Shown piece by piece: positions 13,811 to 27,111 of a stretch of 64,000 nucleotides of DNA. Numbering within the stretch: the first letter of the stretch is position 1; every line of letters begins with the position of its first letter. Both the position numbers and the translations under genes were made by a program. The notes beneath the pieces are model-generated. The model worked only from the letters and a program-made list of their open reading frames with translations. It did not search any database and had not been told where the DNA came from. The stretch spans positions 17,045,091 to 17,109,090 of the forward strand of contig JAMKCF010000002.1 in assembly GCA_023634235.1 (NCBI GenBank), read 5' to 3'. This stretch comes from Pisaster brevispinus. Its lineage: Eukaryota; Echinodermata; Asteroidea; Forcipulatida; Asteriidae.

Positions 13811-16800
13811 AAACATCAAATCAGATTCATCATACTAAAAGATTGAGCTAAAGCAACCAATCACATCACCCCGTTCACATCCATGTAGTCATTCCTGCTA
13901 GATTTGCTGAGGTGCTTAATCACCTGAATCACCATAGAAAACCAGCTGTCTCATCCAACAATAGTCATTCTGACTAACTATTGATGTAGTAGTAAGTATG
14001 GTAATAAAATACAGCAAAGAAGGCTTTGTAATTAGCATCCATCATACCATCATACCACTACGTTTAAACACCCCCCCCCCCCACACACCTTATAAATAAA
14101 TAAATATATTTTAAAAGTCTGAAAATAGCATTTCAATAAAAAGTTGTGACAAATTAGTGAAGGCCTTGTGTTCCATCCCCAACAGTGTGTCTTTCTCAAG
14201 GACTAAAAGCTGTGAGAGGTAACAACTTGTATTAAATTGAGTAATGCATCTGCTAACACTGACACGCATTTAATGTTAACAAGTGATTAGTGACATCACA
14301 ATTCACCATTCATTCGACAGAGATAATACATACAGGTACATGTACACTGAGTGGTAAAGAATGAAAGTAACTTGTCATGATTGATTTATGCGTCGAAAGG
14401 AAAAGTAGAGAATACATGTCAAACTACTAGGAAAGATACTGATCCAGTGAGTTTATGTCAAACATTGTGTTTTCTCCCCCCGGAAGTGCAAGGACTTGTT
14501 TCAAGTTGTATTATTTCCCTGGCAGTAAAATATAACTATGTGTGAATAGCGTAGGCCTCTGCCTATTATCAAGTGTTTAATATAGTAATGTCATGTTTGC
14601 ATAACAACAAATTATGCACTTTTCACTTGGCAGATCTGTTACATAAAGTGGCACAATTGTTTTATCTAAAATATTTGTGTTTAATTCAAATGATTATTTC
14701 AATGATTATTTTAATTAACTGTAGAACTTTTAGACTAAAGTACCCCACAATGTTATTGGTAAAAAAATAATATAAAAAACACTTTCCATACTAATAACTT
14801 CTTCTGGCCTCCCATTTGTTACCTACAATTTACATTGAAAACAAACTAAAGAATAAGGATATATACATGTAGATAAAGATGGGTACATGATGTAAGAATA
14901 TCAGACTTTTTCATCGTTTTTTCTGTGTTTAAGAGGAATTTATGGATCTTAAGAAGAGATCTCTTCTCTGACTCCAAGTGTTATACAATAAATATGTCAC
15001 GCTGTTATCCTTTTGCATCACAACTAAACTACATGTCAATCACATTCCAAAATGGAAAGAGATTGGGAAAAAATGTCTTATTTTGAGAGAAAATGCATTC
15101 CTGTGGGAAGACTTACAAGTATAAAATTAACATATTTCTATTAATTTCTATTTAGTATTGTAACTGTTTGTAGGGTCAGTCCCTACAAAAAATTAAACAA
15201 CTTTCTTGAATAAAAGTAAGATGGGGATGCATTCAGATGTTTCCTCTGTGTTTCAACTGTAGTTTGGGGGAAATTTCAGCTGGTTTCTCATTCTCCTTTA
15301 ATGAAAATTTGTATTTTAAAACTAAACTTAAGGAGGGAGTGTAAGGGTTTATTTTTGTGCAGATGAGAACTTGTCATCACCTATAATTATAATTATGTAT
15401 GTAGTTATTATTAACAATTTGGGTGTATTCTTTTCATAGATAAAGAGCATTGAAGACTTTTTAATCAAATACAATAGAAGCTAATATAATACCATGTGGC
15501 TACTGCTCTAATATAAGTTCATTAACAATTTTGGCTGGTTTACTTGTTGGGTAACCTCCTCATCGTATTGTATGAACAAACCTAACTGAAAACTATAAAA
15601 ATGGATGGGGCAATTGGTTGTGCTGTCTCCAAACTTTTCTTCACAATACTTGGTAGACGGTTGTGATTTGCTTTGGGTTGGTGATGGTGCTTGTTGACTT
15701 TTAATTTTTTTTTTTTAAACAGTGTTTCATCGATCAAGAAAATATTGTAGGCCTAGATGTTTTACGATGTAAATTGCCAGGTCTTTCTACAGAAGTTCAT
15801 CTCACAGTTTGAACGTATTAAGAAGTTTTCTACTCTTGACAAAAGATCATAGATTCATTCATGAAAATTACAGAATAGAAAAGGAAAGTCGTGATAGAAT
15901 TCTTCTTGGAAACGGGGTTCATATCATTATGCTAGCAGTTTTGTGCAATTATCTTGGAGAACAAAAATTCTCATTTAAGTTCAGTGCGAATTGTTTCAAA
16001 AAGGTGACTAGATTTGCAGGGCATGATGCAGCATTGTGCCTATCACACATAAAAGAGAATCTGTGTGTGTGTGTTTGTATTTGGTGCTTTGTTTCAATGA
16101 GACATGTCTTTACAGTTTGGGACAAATAATGAAATGTTGTTTCTTTTCAACCCGTTTAAATCAGAAGGGTAAAACAGATTGGTAAATTTATAAAATAACA
16201 ATTGTGGCTAGATTAGAGAAATGTTTACAAGCTTCTTGAATCTTGAAACGTTTTTCTTGGGAATTGGTGATCACTGAAATGGTTGTTTGTGAAACATGAT
16301 GGGATCTATGATAAATTTGTAAATGAGGTCTTTAGTTTTGAGGAAAAACCAAGTTTTATTTTATTCAGTTTGTAAATTTGGGTAGCTGAATAAATTTTTG
16401 ACAAGTTTGATGGCAACAAATTCATTAAAAATGTGTTACACATGTACATGTACAATGTAGTCGTTTTTGATGATTTGTGTCTGTTTCCTTTTTCTTCTGG
16501 TTTTGTCTTAACATCAAGACTGAAACCCAAGGTATTGAGCTATTACCTAAATGCACTTGTCCCTCTCCACTAAGGACTGTGAGTCTAATGTAATGGTTTC
16601 AATACATGCTGCAAAAGCTGATTTCAAGGTGCATGCATATCTTATCGTTTTGTACAAGATAAAGATAACTTGGCAAATTGCGAACAAGATATATTAGGAG
16701 TTGAATGTTAGGTTTACAGTACAATAAGTAATTATTAGTTTGGGGATAAAGATTTGTATAATTAATGTGTAGTGGTTTTCGATAAAAGGAAATATTCAAT

Positions 16801-17700
16801 TTCTTGATGTATTGTTCACAAAGCCAAAACAGTGTACATTTATGTAAAGTTTATTAACCAGTACTCTAAATTGACCAATCACATGCTTATATAGTCTGAA
16901 TTTTATGAAGAACGAAAGTGAATGCCCGGTTGATACGTGATATTCACGTGCATTGTAATCGAAAGTGGTAATTATATTCAGAATACCGCGCAGTGTTATA
17001 ATTGACATTTCCCAAAACATTATTATTATTTGCCAAGGCTTTGACTCCACAGGTTAAATAGCAAGGGCTTTGACTTAGGCTCAAACAGTTATTGAGCAAT
17101 GTTAACGTCATGCTTTCGGCTTGTGGCTTTAAAAAGGTGGACCGAGCCTTAGCCAATATGTTGGTTTAGATCAGGATGGAGGCCATACTTAGTAGGCCTA
17201 TATTAAGCACATCCATTCAGTCCAACGTGTGGTTCTTATAAAAAGGGACGACATGTAAAATGAGGTATCAATTTGGTGGCGAGACTTAGTATATTAGGAG
17301 AAACTCATAGTGATAATGTATACTGCACTATAATTACAGATAAATTATTTAACTTGTACAAAAGAACAATTATGGTTAATGGTTAGGTGAAAAATCATGA
17401 TGATAAATAAACGTTTGACGACATGAGATATTTTGTATGCTTATTCATTTTCTTTGATGTTTTATCATGGGAAAACCGTTTGACAAGTTGAACCTTTTCT
17501 AAGAAATGTATACATTTGCGGATGAAAAAAAAACCTTGACAGTGGCCTCTATAGATGTTAATTTAATTAATTTATTTAGCAATTAGTTGGCAATTGTAAG
17601 TAAAGAGAAAAGAAAATTAAGCGGAAAAGGTCAAAGAACCTGGCCATTTATAATTTTTGCTGTTGGCAAAACTTCTTAGGCATGGAACTTTCTAATGGTG
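13811..17700. other. NECAP 3' UTR and intergenic DNA; no gene seen
   Basis: The NECAP 3' UTR begins here; the best nearby polyadenylation signal is AATAAA at 14135-14140. Beyond it the DNA is AT-rich with scattered open frames (the longest 106 codons at 15809-16129) that lack splice context, composition bias or recognisable similarity. There is a C run near 14070. I see nothing else with support. Confidence 0.5.
14135..14140 (+). terminator. Candidate NECAP polyadenylation signal
   Basis: AATAAA about 325 nt after the NECAP stop codon, followed within 25 nt by a GT/T-containing stretch. Chosen as the first canonical hexamer in good context; distal sites are possible. Confidence 0.45.
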
Positions 17701-17719
17701 TAACCGTGGTTGCATTGTG

Positions 17720-17960
17720 TTTAAGACTTACCGCACAGCGGTGTGTAGCCGGGACCTTTTCTGTGGTGGTGATCGGGGGGGGGGGGGCTTGCTTTTAAGT
17801 GGAGTGTGGGTGTGGTGGGCAGGGGAAATGGGTTTGTCAGGGGGGGGGGGGGGTCATGCTTATATTTTGGAAGAGGGACGCTGCAGGGGTCCACCATCCT
17901 CATGGTATTTTGTGGCGGGGGGCACTCGTGCCCCCGCCCCCGGCTACGCCTCTTATATAC
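17720..17960. repeat. G-rich low-complexity block, probable transposon fragment
   Basis: Two poly-G runs of about a dozen bases (near 17776-17788 and 17840-17852) lie between GTGTAGCCGGGAC at the left and a CCCCCGGCTACGCC motif at the right, a partial inverted relation. Overlapping open frames on both strands here encode only Gly/Pro-rich sequence and reflect composition, not genes. Confidence 0.45.
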
Positions 17961-18399
17961 CGCAGTTTGTATGTTACAGGTCAATGACATTTTGTTCACG
18001 TGGAGTTCTGAGTAAAGTCAATAATGGCGAATTAAACCGTATTTACAGTAAAAATCCAGTTGTAGTGGTTGTATTATTCCACAGCGGCGTGCCCAGCAGA
18101 GCGCATTGGGTGTCCTGCACTGTGTTCAGGGGTTGGACCTTGAACAGATAAAATGTAGATACACGTAATGCAAAAGGAAGTTTGTGCTGAGTAGGTGGAG
18201 GATTTCCGCAGGTTTGTTTACGGTCGGTAAAGTGACCTTTCAGTGCGAAAGGTACGTTAAACTACAGCTAAGCTTAAAAGCAATGTTTCATGTTCAGCCT
18301 CTTTTGATAAAGACACAACCCGCACTGTATACATAATTGCGTAACCTGTTGGTACACGGGTTTGGTCATCCACGACACTAGGATCAGCTTAAAACCCAG

Positions 18400-18480
18400 T
18401 TCATCATCCCACAGTCAGCACGGAACCTCTGGAGGTTACCAAATCACAGGCTTACTCTACACACTGGGAAGATTTGGTTG
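18400..18480 (+). other. Possible 5' untranslated exon of the SDR gene
   Basis: The first coding exon of the downstream SDR gene appears to start inside an exon, because a good acceptor (TATGTATCTTTCAG) sits 17 nt before its ATG at 20397. A separate 5' UTR exon is therefore expected upstream. The best candidate donor I see is GATTTGGTTG followed by GTGAGT at 18481. The left boundary is unknown. This is inference from splice signals alone. Confidence 0.3.
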
Positions 18481-20149
18481 GTGAGTTTAGCCATGTTTAT
18501 TTCTACCTCCATGGTTGAAGGAACTCTCCTGTCAACGTTTGAACCACATAGAAGTTGTGACAACTCAGCCATTCAGTCAGTGCTGCAACTCGTGTTATTT
18601 TTGATAGCTGTAGGCCTACCTGTACTCATCTAGATTACGTTTTGTGTGGAATCAATCAGCTGTGCATTTCGATTACATCGTGCGGAGGCAATACGTAAAG
18701 TTGAAGCCATTGGGACCTCAAAATGACAATGCATTATTCTAGAAACCATAGTTTCACTCTGTATATAGGGTTGGGTAAACTTGTCTGTATGCATCCGAGC
18801 CAAACAGTGCTCTAGAGTGCCCACCATTTCTCCAGGTTAATGAACATTGCTATTACACACGGAGCTCCGGAGCGTTCCTTTGAACATAACTGTCATTTGA
18901 ACCAACACTGATATTGCACCTTTGACAAGAAATCTAAGAGAAAGGCTCTACTAGGGTCGAAACGTCAGGCCACTAACAATTTGTTTGCACTTATACCATA
19001 GGTTCTTTTGGTTGGTATAAGCAGTTTGCAACTCTGCTAATAATATTTTAAAAGAAATCTCAGAGACAATTTTTTGAACTATCCATATGAATGTTGGTAT
19101 AGGCCTAAATTTTTAATTTTTTTATTTTTTTATTTTTTTTATTTTTTACGATTATGCAATTTCTCAGCATTGAACAATCGTGGGCAATATGTTTAATGCA
19201 TTTTGTCTAACGTCTAAGCTGCGATCTATCACAATAAGCCACTCTAAGAATTGTTTAATGCACTACAAATAGACCAATACTCGACTTGATGCAAATAAAA
19301 CTTTTAGTATTCCTTTTAAAATCAAAGACAGTAAGCACAGTATGTAAACATTCTAAACAGAGCACCAATGCATGTTAAGAGAACATGTCCTTGAGGGAGC
19401 TGAGCCCACGAATGAACTGCGAAAACCGAAGGTACTTCTGCGTCTTCAAGCTTTACTTTCCACTGTTACAATCACGATTTTCAAATAATAACAAAAGACG
19501 AATTTTAAGAGGATTTTTTTTTAATTGAGCTTCCCAATTTCAGCAGTTGCCTTATTTGCTGAACTACACTATCGCATCGTAACACCACAAAGATGTTTAT
19601 GTCACCATGTTGCCTTTTTATGGCCTACATCGTTTAGCTACCGAGGGCATGCCCCCACCCTGGAGGTACATAGCATCCACAGTTGGGTCACTAAACAGAA
19701 TGCCTATATCATAAATATTTTGCTTCAATCTCCAAAGTGAATGCAGATATTAAACCATGTACTGCACATCGTAAATACTTCGCATAAAATAATGGTCGTT
19801 ATGGACCATGCGCATTCAGCCAAAGAGTAATAATAACTAATTATTATTGGTTAATATTGTAGGCCTAAGACTTATTTAAGTTCAAAATTTTGTTTTCATG
19901 TGTTCTCAAAATCGAGGGGCGGTATAGTATGGCATTACCCATGAACTACCCATTATTTTCTCCGTGTGTATTTTTCGTGGTTGGTGTGATGGCGCGGTGG
20001 GTGTGAGCCTGCATCGGCCATTCAAAATATGGTCAATTACTGTTTGCAGCCGTCTTCTTTACTGGCTGTATAGGGTAAAAAATTAAACGCTTACAATATA
20101 CAACTTTACCCCCTTTTTACCCCCCCCCCTAAACAAATGTTTAAACAAA

Positions 20150-20305
20150 ATAATAATTTGGGTTTGAACAAAGAAATATTGACTGGAGTGCGACTTGAAC
20201 CAACGACCTCCGGATTAACGTACTGCGCTCTACCAACTGAGCTATACAGCCCTAAGTTGGCGGTCTCCCTATATATTGTTCAAACTCAAATTATTTAAAA
20301 TTTAC
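20150..20305 (-). repeat. tRNA-Asn-like sequence inside a short inverted repeat
   Basis: On the minus strand, about 20251-20180 reads as a tRNA-like sequence: TAGCTCAGTTGGTAGAGC gives the A box and D arm, CGTTAATC carries a GTT (Asn) anticodon-like triplet, and GGTTCAAGTC is a B-box-like T arm. The acceptor, anticodon and T stems contain mismatches, so a functional tRNA is unlikely. It is bracketed by inverted AATAATTTGGGTTTGAACAA (near 20151) and TTGTTCAAACTCAAATTATT (near 20276), so it is probably one copy of a repeat that carries a tRNA-like core. Confidence 0.55.
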
Positions 20306-20396
20306 CCAGTCAGTTTCCCTTGTGGTTTATTACTTGATAAAAAAAATGTACAAACAAAACTCCCGTATGTATCTTTCAGATCTACAACCAAGCAAG

Positions 20397-23300
20397 ATGA
20401 CAAGCACAAATAACGGTTCAACATTCGACCTGGCAACGGCGCACTTCAACCCCGACACTGTGGCCATCGTAACGGGGTCTGCTGAGGGGCTGGGAAAGGC
20501 GTTTGCTGAGGTCATGCTTCAAAAAGGTGTCAAGGTAATTAAGTTTATTTAAGTTGGGTCATACTTTGGTAATGGACCCCGACAAAATGTATTTAATTCG
20601 TATCTGAGAGATTTCTTGTTATAGAGATGGTAATGGTAGTAAAAATCTAGAGAAATTTCGTCTAAAATGCCCCCGGTGATTTAAAAATAAATGAAAGTTG
20701 GCGAAAAATGTATATCTCCATCTTTGGAGATTCAATATTTCGTGATGTCTGTTTGTAAATGCTGCGGCCAAAGATGCGGTTGGTCGTCATCACCTTAGGC
20801 CTAGGCAAGCCCTACCACCGCTAGCTGAAACTTTCACAGGTGTGACTTATTGTATCTTTATTGATATTTTTTGTGTACTTTATATAAATCAGCTTTACTT
20901 AACAAAAACCAATATATTACCCTAAAGCTCCTGCAATGGTTGACATGGCTGGCCGTCAAAGTAATACCTCGTGGGACTGGTAATTAATTGTCTATCAGAT
21001 ACCAGACTTAAATCTGATTTCTCATTTTTATATACACAAATTCCATGACAAAACTGTCAGTTTTTGAGTGTGTTTTCAACCCCCTTTCATCGTGTCATTT
21101 CAATTGTATATTTTTTTATAGCTTTGTAAAGTTGACAAAATTGTTCTTTGGAACATTTTTATAGTCCATTTGTATTGTTGTTTTGTTGTAAGCAACAAAC
21201 CGATTAAGGTGAATATGAATGATATTTTAAAACTTGATAAGAGCTGGACCACTATGGAGAAAGAAATGGCTCCCCAATTCTAACAATGCTCATTATTTTG
21301 TTGTTAAGGGCGTGTGTTTAGCAGATATCAACGAATCAAAAGGAAACGAAACACTGGAAGAGTTCAATAAGTATGGGAAGGAAAAGGTGATATTCGTCAA
21401 ATGTAACGTCTCATCGGAATCGGACATAGAAGGTGCGTTTAACAACATTCTTGACAGAAAAATGGAAATAAATTATTAATAACTACAACAGATCAAACTA
21501 ACGTTCGCAACAGTGTCGTCACTTCCTTAAATACTGGGTCAACTGATGCAGAAAAAACTCAAAGATTCTGTTTGGATGACCATTGTTGGATCTTTGGTCA
21601 AGTACTGTTTGCAATAATTGATTGAAGGCCGTGTCTGAATTAATATGGCGACTTCGGCTACGGCTACATGACCGTTGAAAAATATTACATTTCGGCCTAA
21701 ATTTCGTATTGAGCAGCAATGAAGGTAGCCGTAATTTGTTTGGTAGTCATCATTACAGGAGACAGGGAGTGGAATACCCGACCAACCCGAGGCGAGAATC
21801 TTTTGGCGATATTGATTGAACTTGCTCAATTGCGCCAAGGCCGTACATTTTTCTGAACCAGACTTTAATTTGAATTAGTGGATTATAATTTTTATTTGGA
21901 AACGGTTATTATTCCTTTTTTATTTGTTTGTTTTTCACGAGGATTTCATACGTTTGATTATTTTACATTGAAAGAATTTAATTTGATTATATTGTTTTCT
22001 TTACAACTCCAGCCGCTTTCACGGAGACCAAAACAAAGTTTGGTACCGTCAATCTGTTAGTAAATAACGCTGGTGTGCAGAACGAACAAAACTGGCGACT
22101 GTGTGTGGACGTTAATGTGGTGAGTACATCCCAGAATATTATTGTTTGAGATCTAAAAATAAAACGAGTGACAAAAGTTAAAATTTTACATAGTTATTCA
22201 TTGGCAGACATCAGTTCTACCATACTCTTTCACCCGCAAACGAGGAAATATATATTTTATACCTCAGCAAAGAATAGCTGTGTGCATTTAGAATTATCTG
22301 CGATATGCATTTTTTTTTTAAATATATGTATTCCTTTCGGTAAGGTGAGATATTAAAGCGGTTGAATTATTCCGAAAAGATCAACATTTAAATATTTCAT
22401 TTTATCTCTTGGAATCTGACCCCATAACTCAGCCTTGAATGCCTTCCTATATAGGTCAATCAATTCCAAACTTGTGCTGTATTTATATGATTATCACAGT
22501 TGACCCAATAAACCCATTATTTCCGTTCCACTCAAAGTCGATCAGATTCCGGAGCTTTTCTTGCTGTTAAGAAGTTTAGAGATCCTTATACATTGTACAC
22601 TCAGATCCTGTTATTGCATCGTAATTCTTTCGAATAATACATTGAATTTGCAAAAACTCTGATTTGTTTTAATATTTCGTTAAATGTGTATTGCCCTGAT
22701 TTTCTTTCATTAGAAAGGAACATTGTCAGGCACATATACTGCACTCAAACACATGAGTCTGAGTGAAGGTGGCGAGGGCGGTACCATTATCAACATTTCG
22801 TCTTTGGCAGGTTAGTATAATTACACAAATATTTGAATAACAACAGTTTCTCCATCATTATAAAAATATTGTATATCTTGTTGTTTGGGTATTTGAAATT
22901 GTTTCTTTAATTTCTAAAATGTTGTATTGTTATTATGTTTTCTGTCACGGTTTCAATGACTTTTAAACGTGGATTTTTTGAGGATTTAACAACTTCATCT
23001 AAAGTACTGACTTTATCTGGTAGGGTTCGAGTTACCCCGACCCTGCTGGTACCGCTGGTACCGCTGGTACCGTCTGGCATATGAAGTTGCAGGACTGCCC
23101 ATACACTGCCCATACAACTGAAATGGATCGAGTTTTGCACATAATTAGGAAACGATTTCTCTGGATTAGTTCACCATACCTGGCGACTGACCGTTTTTCT
23201 TCATTTAATGGTCTTTATATACAGGTCTGGTACCCATTCCTTACATGCCATCATATGCAGCTACGAAACATGCTGTTATTGGTTTATCCAAATCTATCAT

Positions 23301-24518
23301 GGTGAGTGATTTATTTCAGACCTTAAAATTCGGTACTTTCCTTCGTTTTCTTGGGAAAGTAATGCTATATCATTGATTTTGTGTACTAGCTGTCGTTGGC
23401 ACATTATTTTCTGGTTGTTGGAGAGTCACTTTTAGTATTGTAATTTGCTGTATTTTTCGTTGGTTTATATCCAAAACCGCGATAGATCTTCTGAAGATGT
23501 TATCACACTGATTATTAGTGTTTCTTAATCGGTATACAATCTTAACATCAAAACAAGTTGAAACTGTGAAATAAAAACATAAAGAAACTAAAACAAAACT
23601 CCCGAGTTTTGTGATTCCTAATTTTCCAACTCCGTCTTCAGGCACACCCTACTACCAAGGCATCTGGTATTACAGTAGGTGTCTTGTGCCCGTCGTTCGT
23701 AGATACCGCTATGATACATGATGATAATGTGATACTGAGGACTGATTCAGATCGTGCACTCGCAAAGGGATTTCAACAGAAAGCAGGAATATTGCAGTAA
23801 GTTTATTGATGCAAATCTAAGAATACTTTCTCTCTTTCCCATGCCTTAAAAATATTGGCATTTATAGTGTGAAAGGGAAATTATGTTTCAACATGTTGTA
23901 TTAAAAGCTTCATTTTACAGCCCCTTTGTCTTTAGTGAAAACAAATTTTAAAATGTACAGTTTAAACACAAGCTACAGATCTTTGACTATTGGACGTTGG
24001 GCCCCATGAGTTGTTCATAATGAACCCCATTATAAAGTGCCCATAGCAGGACTTTCTAAATGAATGATTTTGATACAATGTGAACCATAACGTCCCTCAA
24101 TAAAACACAAACAGAAAGCGTAAGCTTTTCGAGTCCTTTCATTCGTCTTATTAGTCACCCCTCTAATGGCCACACAGCGCTTCACTCATCATTCCCACCT
24201 AAAGTACACCAGCCGCCTACTTCCAAAGAACAGGAGGTGCAGTCAGTTGCCGGCTCATTTAGTTTATATAACTAAATTTGTGGTTACTGCTTAAGATGAA
24301 ATATTTTTTGTTCCAGTGAGTCCTGATGAAGTTTTTGCTGACAACCTGAAATTGAATGATTTTCTAAACAAATTACTTTTTACTTATTGCATGCTTTGAT
24401 ACCCAGGGTGTCGGAGGTAACTGATGCGTTCCTGACGCTCCTTCTGAACAAATCTTGGGCGGGCAAAATCATGAAGATCTCCAAGTTGGGTGGAATGCAA
24501 GAGCAGCCAATCATGTGA
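20397..24518 (+). CDS. HPGD: 15-hydroxyprostaglandin dehydrogenase-like short-chain dehydrogenase, 7 exons
   Basis: NAD-dependent SDR; vertebrate relatives oxidise the 15-hydroxyl of prostaglandins and related lipids in the cytosol. Exons: 20397-20534, 21309-21432, 22013-22119, 22714-22810, 23225-23301, 23642-23796, 24407-24518; phases join to 269 aa (human HPGD 266). Residues 26-33 are the TGSAEGLG dinucleotide loop. Asp52 at the end of the second strand (LADIN) predicts preference for NAD over NADP. NNAG lies at 105-108. The catalytic residues are Ser153 (ISSLAG), Tyr166 and Lys170 (YAATK), with the same Ser-Tyr spacing as HPGD. The stretch NNAGVQNEQNW and the GGEGGTIINISSLAG block are close to HPGD rather than to other SDRs. 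The ATG was chosen after the splice acceptor; the upstream ATG at 20322 would lie before it. The substrate is inferred from family and may differ. Confidence 0.88.
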
Positions 24519-27111
24519 TCGCATCGACAGCTCAGGAGCTTCCAGAGACGTTATGATGACGGTTACCTCCGTCATGCGAAGTAGCGATCCCAGTAAAACG
24601 CTAAAGTAATGCACCGCAAATAGTGAGGTTATAGAGTTGTTTCCTTACATGTGCTGGCAGATTTTACCTGTTAGGATCGCACGATATGAATTGTTGATCT
24701 CTTTAAGTAATGATTAATGTCAAACGACTCGTCTCAAGTCGAACTGTCTAAGCTCCATAATGATATAATTCAATAGCCGTGTGATCTTTTTTCCTGCGTC
24801 ATCTTTAGAACTAAACTAACGCCTAACCCTAATGATAGCTCAAATATTTTTACGATTCTTTGTTTATCCAAATTCCTAAGAAGGTAATATAACATAGTAT
24901 TAATCGTTAATATGACGTTTTAGTATAGTTTACCATAGGCCTAGATAAGTTATTTGCTGGTCTTGGAACAAGGTTGAAGGTTTTTGGACAAAAAAATCTA
25001 CTTGTGAAAGTTTAAACATAATGAATAGGTCGCATGAAATAAGTTCAAATTTTATTTAAAAGCAAAATAATTTGGGTTCAGACAAAGTATCATGAACTGA
25101 CAGGTTCTCGCCAAGTTGGCTGTAGGCAACTTTAGTTGATCTGCTGTACCAACTTATTTTCAGGTCCAAGTTGAGTTGGCTATAATAGTCAACTTCAGTT
25201 GACCAGCTGTTTAATGTAGGTCTTGTATGTGTACATGTGTGTAGAGCCCAATGGATGATTAAGAAAGAGCAATAACGCAAGTATTGCTGCATGGACACGA
25301 AATGTTCTTCAAATGCAGTAACCAATACAGATATGATAAAGACATATACGTTGATTGATTTGATAACGTCTCATGACAAATGCTGCATAGGATGTAATAC
25401 ATTCTCCACCCACCACTCTTTGCATGGTACATAAACCTATTGTTTTACTGCTAAAACGGGTATGATTGTTTGATAAATGTAACTCATTAACATGATCATT
25501 GTAATAAATTTTGCGTTTCCACGTACATTTTAGCATTTATGATTGTTGTAGTAGGCCACATTTTGCCGTAAGTAATTTGAAATTAAACATGTTCACAGAA
25601 AGATTGACATATAAGAAGAAACACATTCGAAGGTTTTTATATTTTAGTTTATTTCAGAAATAGTTCACTATAATTAATCCGAGCTGAAAAAGATAAAAAC
25701 AATGTTTATTTAATTAAATAAATACAATTACCCACAATACAACAGTGTACTGCGTGGAAGTACTCAGCAAAAAGTATGCTCAGATTGCCTGAGGAAGATT
25801 TCTTTCTCGTAAAGGAAATGGAAAATTGATGAAAGCATCAGTTTTGTTTTCATCTATTTGTGTTTTTAAAAATAACTACTTTATTTACTTCCTTGTAATG
25901 TTCCTCCAAAATATTCCCCTTGTTTGAAGGGTCATATTCTAGAAAGTCAAGTCAGCCGTGCTCAAGATGGCGTCATGGACCCAGAGTGTCTCATTATAAA
26001 TTTTACCAGGTTTGATTAGGTTTCTTTCTAACACCAATGCATGTCATGTTAAGCACTATTTAGTGTTTACTCAATGTTTTTTATTCCCGAGTATAACTAA
26101 GAGTTCAGAGGTTTCATGCTGAGGTTTTTTGTCCAACTTTACTGGATAGAGAAAGTTCTAAATAAAAATGCCATAAAGATTTGAGCAATGGTTTGACACT
26201 GAAAGATAACAAGAAAGCAACAGAAATCCAAACAGAGTTTCTTGCTCAATTTTTGCATTTCAAATTACTTTGCCAAAGACTTTTAAAGTGGATTTAGGGG
26301 TTATGCTTTAACAGTCATGTACACAGTATGTCAGGCTGACTGATGACATCTATTTTCATCATGTGGCAGCAATCCATGCAATATTCCCAGTGATCAATAA
26401 TATTATTCAATACCAAGGCAAACCATAAAAAAGGGCAAGACCACTTTCCCCTCTGCTTTCAGTTTGGTTAGGCTGCGGCTGCTGCCTTTGCTTAGGATGT
26501 TGCTAAGGGTAGCCTATACTTCAATGCATGTTACCATGGTAACCCATCAATAACTGCTAATACGTGACACTATATTGTTTTGGATGGACCAAATATAAGA
26601 TGGCTACATTCATTTTCATGTATGTTTCCATTTAAAGCTGAGGTGACATTAAAAGTTTTGAACCAAGTTATGAATCCAGTTATGATTATCTGTTGTGCAG
26701 GCTTCAACTAACAACTGCTAACAACAGTTTGGGAAGCAGTTTGGAAGCAACGGTTGACAAGAAAATGATCAAAATGGGTGCAATACATTTAAATATACGG
26801 CTTGGTTGGTCGATCCTAAATGTAATATCTTATCTCTTGAAAAAATATACATGGAAATTATTCCGTAAATGTGTATAGGCCCGGTCATGGAAAGTGAAAA
26901 GAAATTACAAAGTAGTGCAGCAAAGGCTTTATTCAACTAAAATATTTGTTGGAATCATTGTGGTAATTTTAAAAGCAATCGTTTCCTTCATACAAAATCA
27001 CATCTTCTGTACAAAGAGATTGGTAAACTAATCATCTCATTAACTCTTTTCTTTTGCTGCCTTACTTAAAGTAGATCAGCTTCTTGAATTATGCCACTAT
27101 TCTTTATCAAA
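24519..27111. other. 3' flanks of two convergent genes; no further gene seen
   Basis: Contains the 3' UTR of the SDR gene (a possible AATAAA at 25503-25508) and that of the minus-strand TTC17-like gene. A short internal repetition occurs at 25108-25212, where GCCAAGTTGGCTGTAG... and GTTGAGTTGGCTATAATAG-type segments with (T)CAACTT(T/C)AGTTGA cores recur. No coding exon was supported. Confidence 0.5.
26928..26933 (-). terminator. Polyadenylation signal of the TTC17-like gene
   Basis: On the minus strand this reads AATAAA, about 180 nt after the stop codon at 27112, followed by CCTTTGCTGCAC, giving a plausible CA cleavage site. It is the first canonical hexamer after the stop. Confidence 0.6.

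Noticed and set aside
15809..16129. A 106-codon plus-strand frame
   Set aside because: No recognisable domain, no splice context, includes a (GT)n-encoded VCVCV run, and sits in NECAP downstream DNA.
17717..18151. Overlapping plus and minus open frames of 60-144 codons
   Set aside because: Gly/Pro-rich translations of poly-G tracts; no splice sites and no similarity.
20180..20251. Functional tRNA-Asn gene
   Set aside because: Acceptor, anticodon and T stems contain several mismatches; it is better explained as a repeat-borne tRNA-like sequence.
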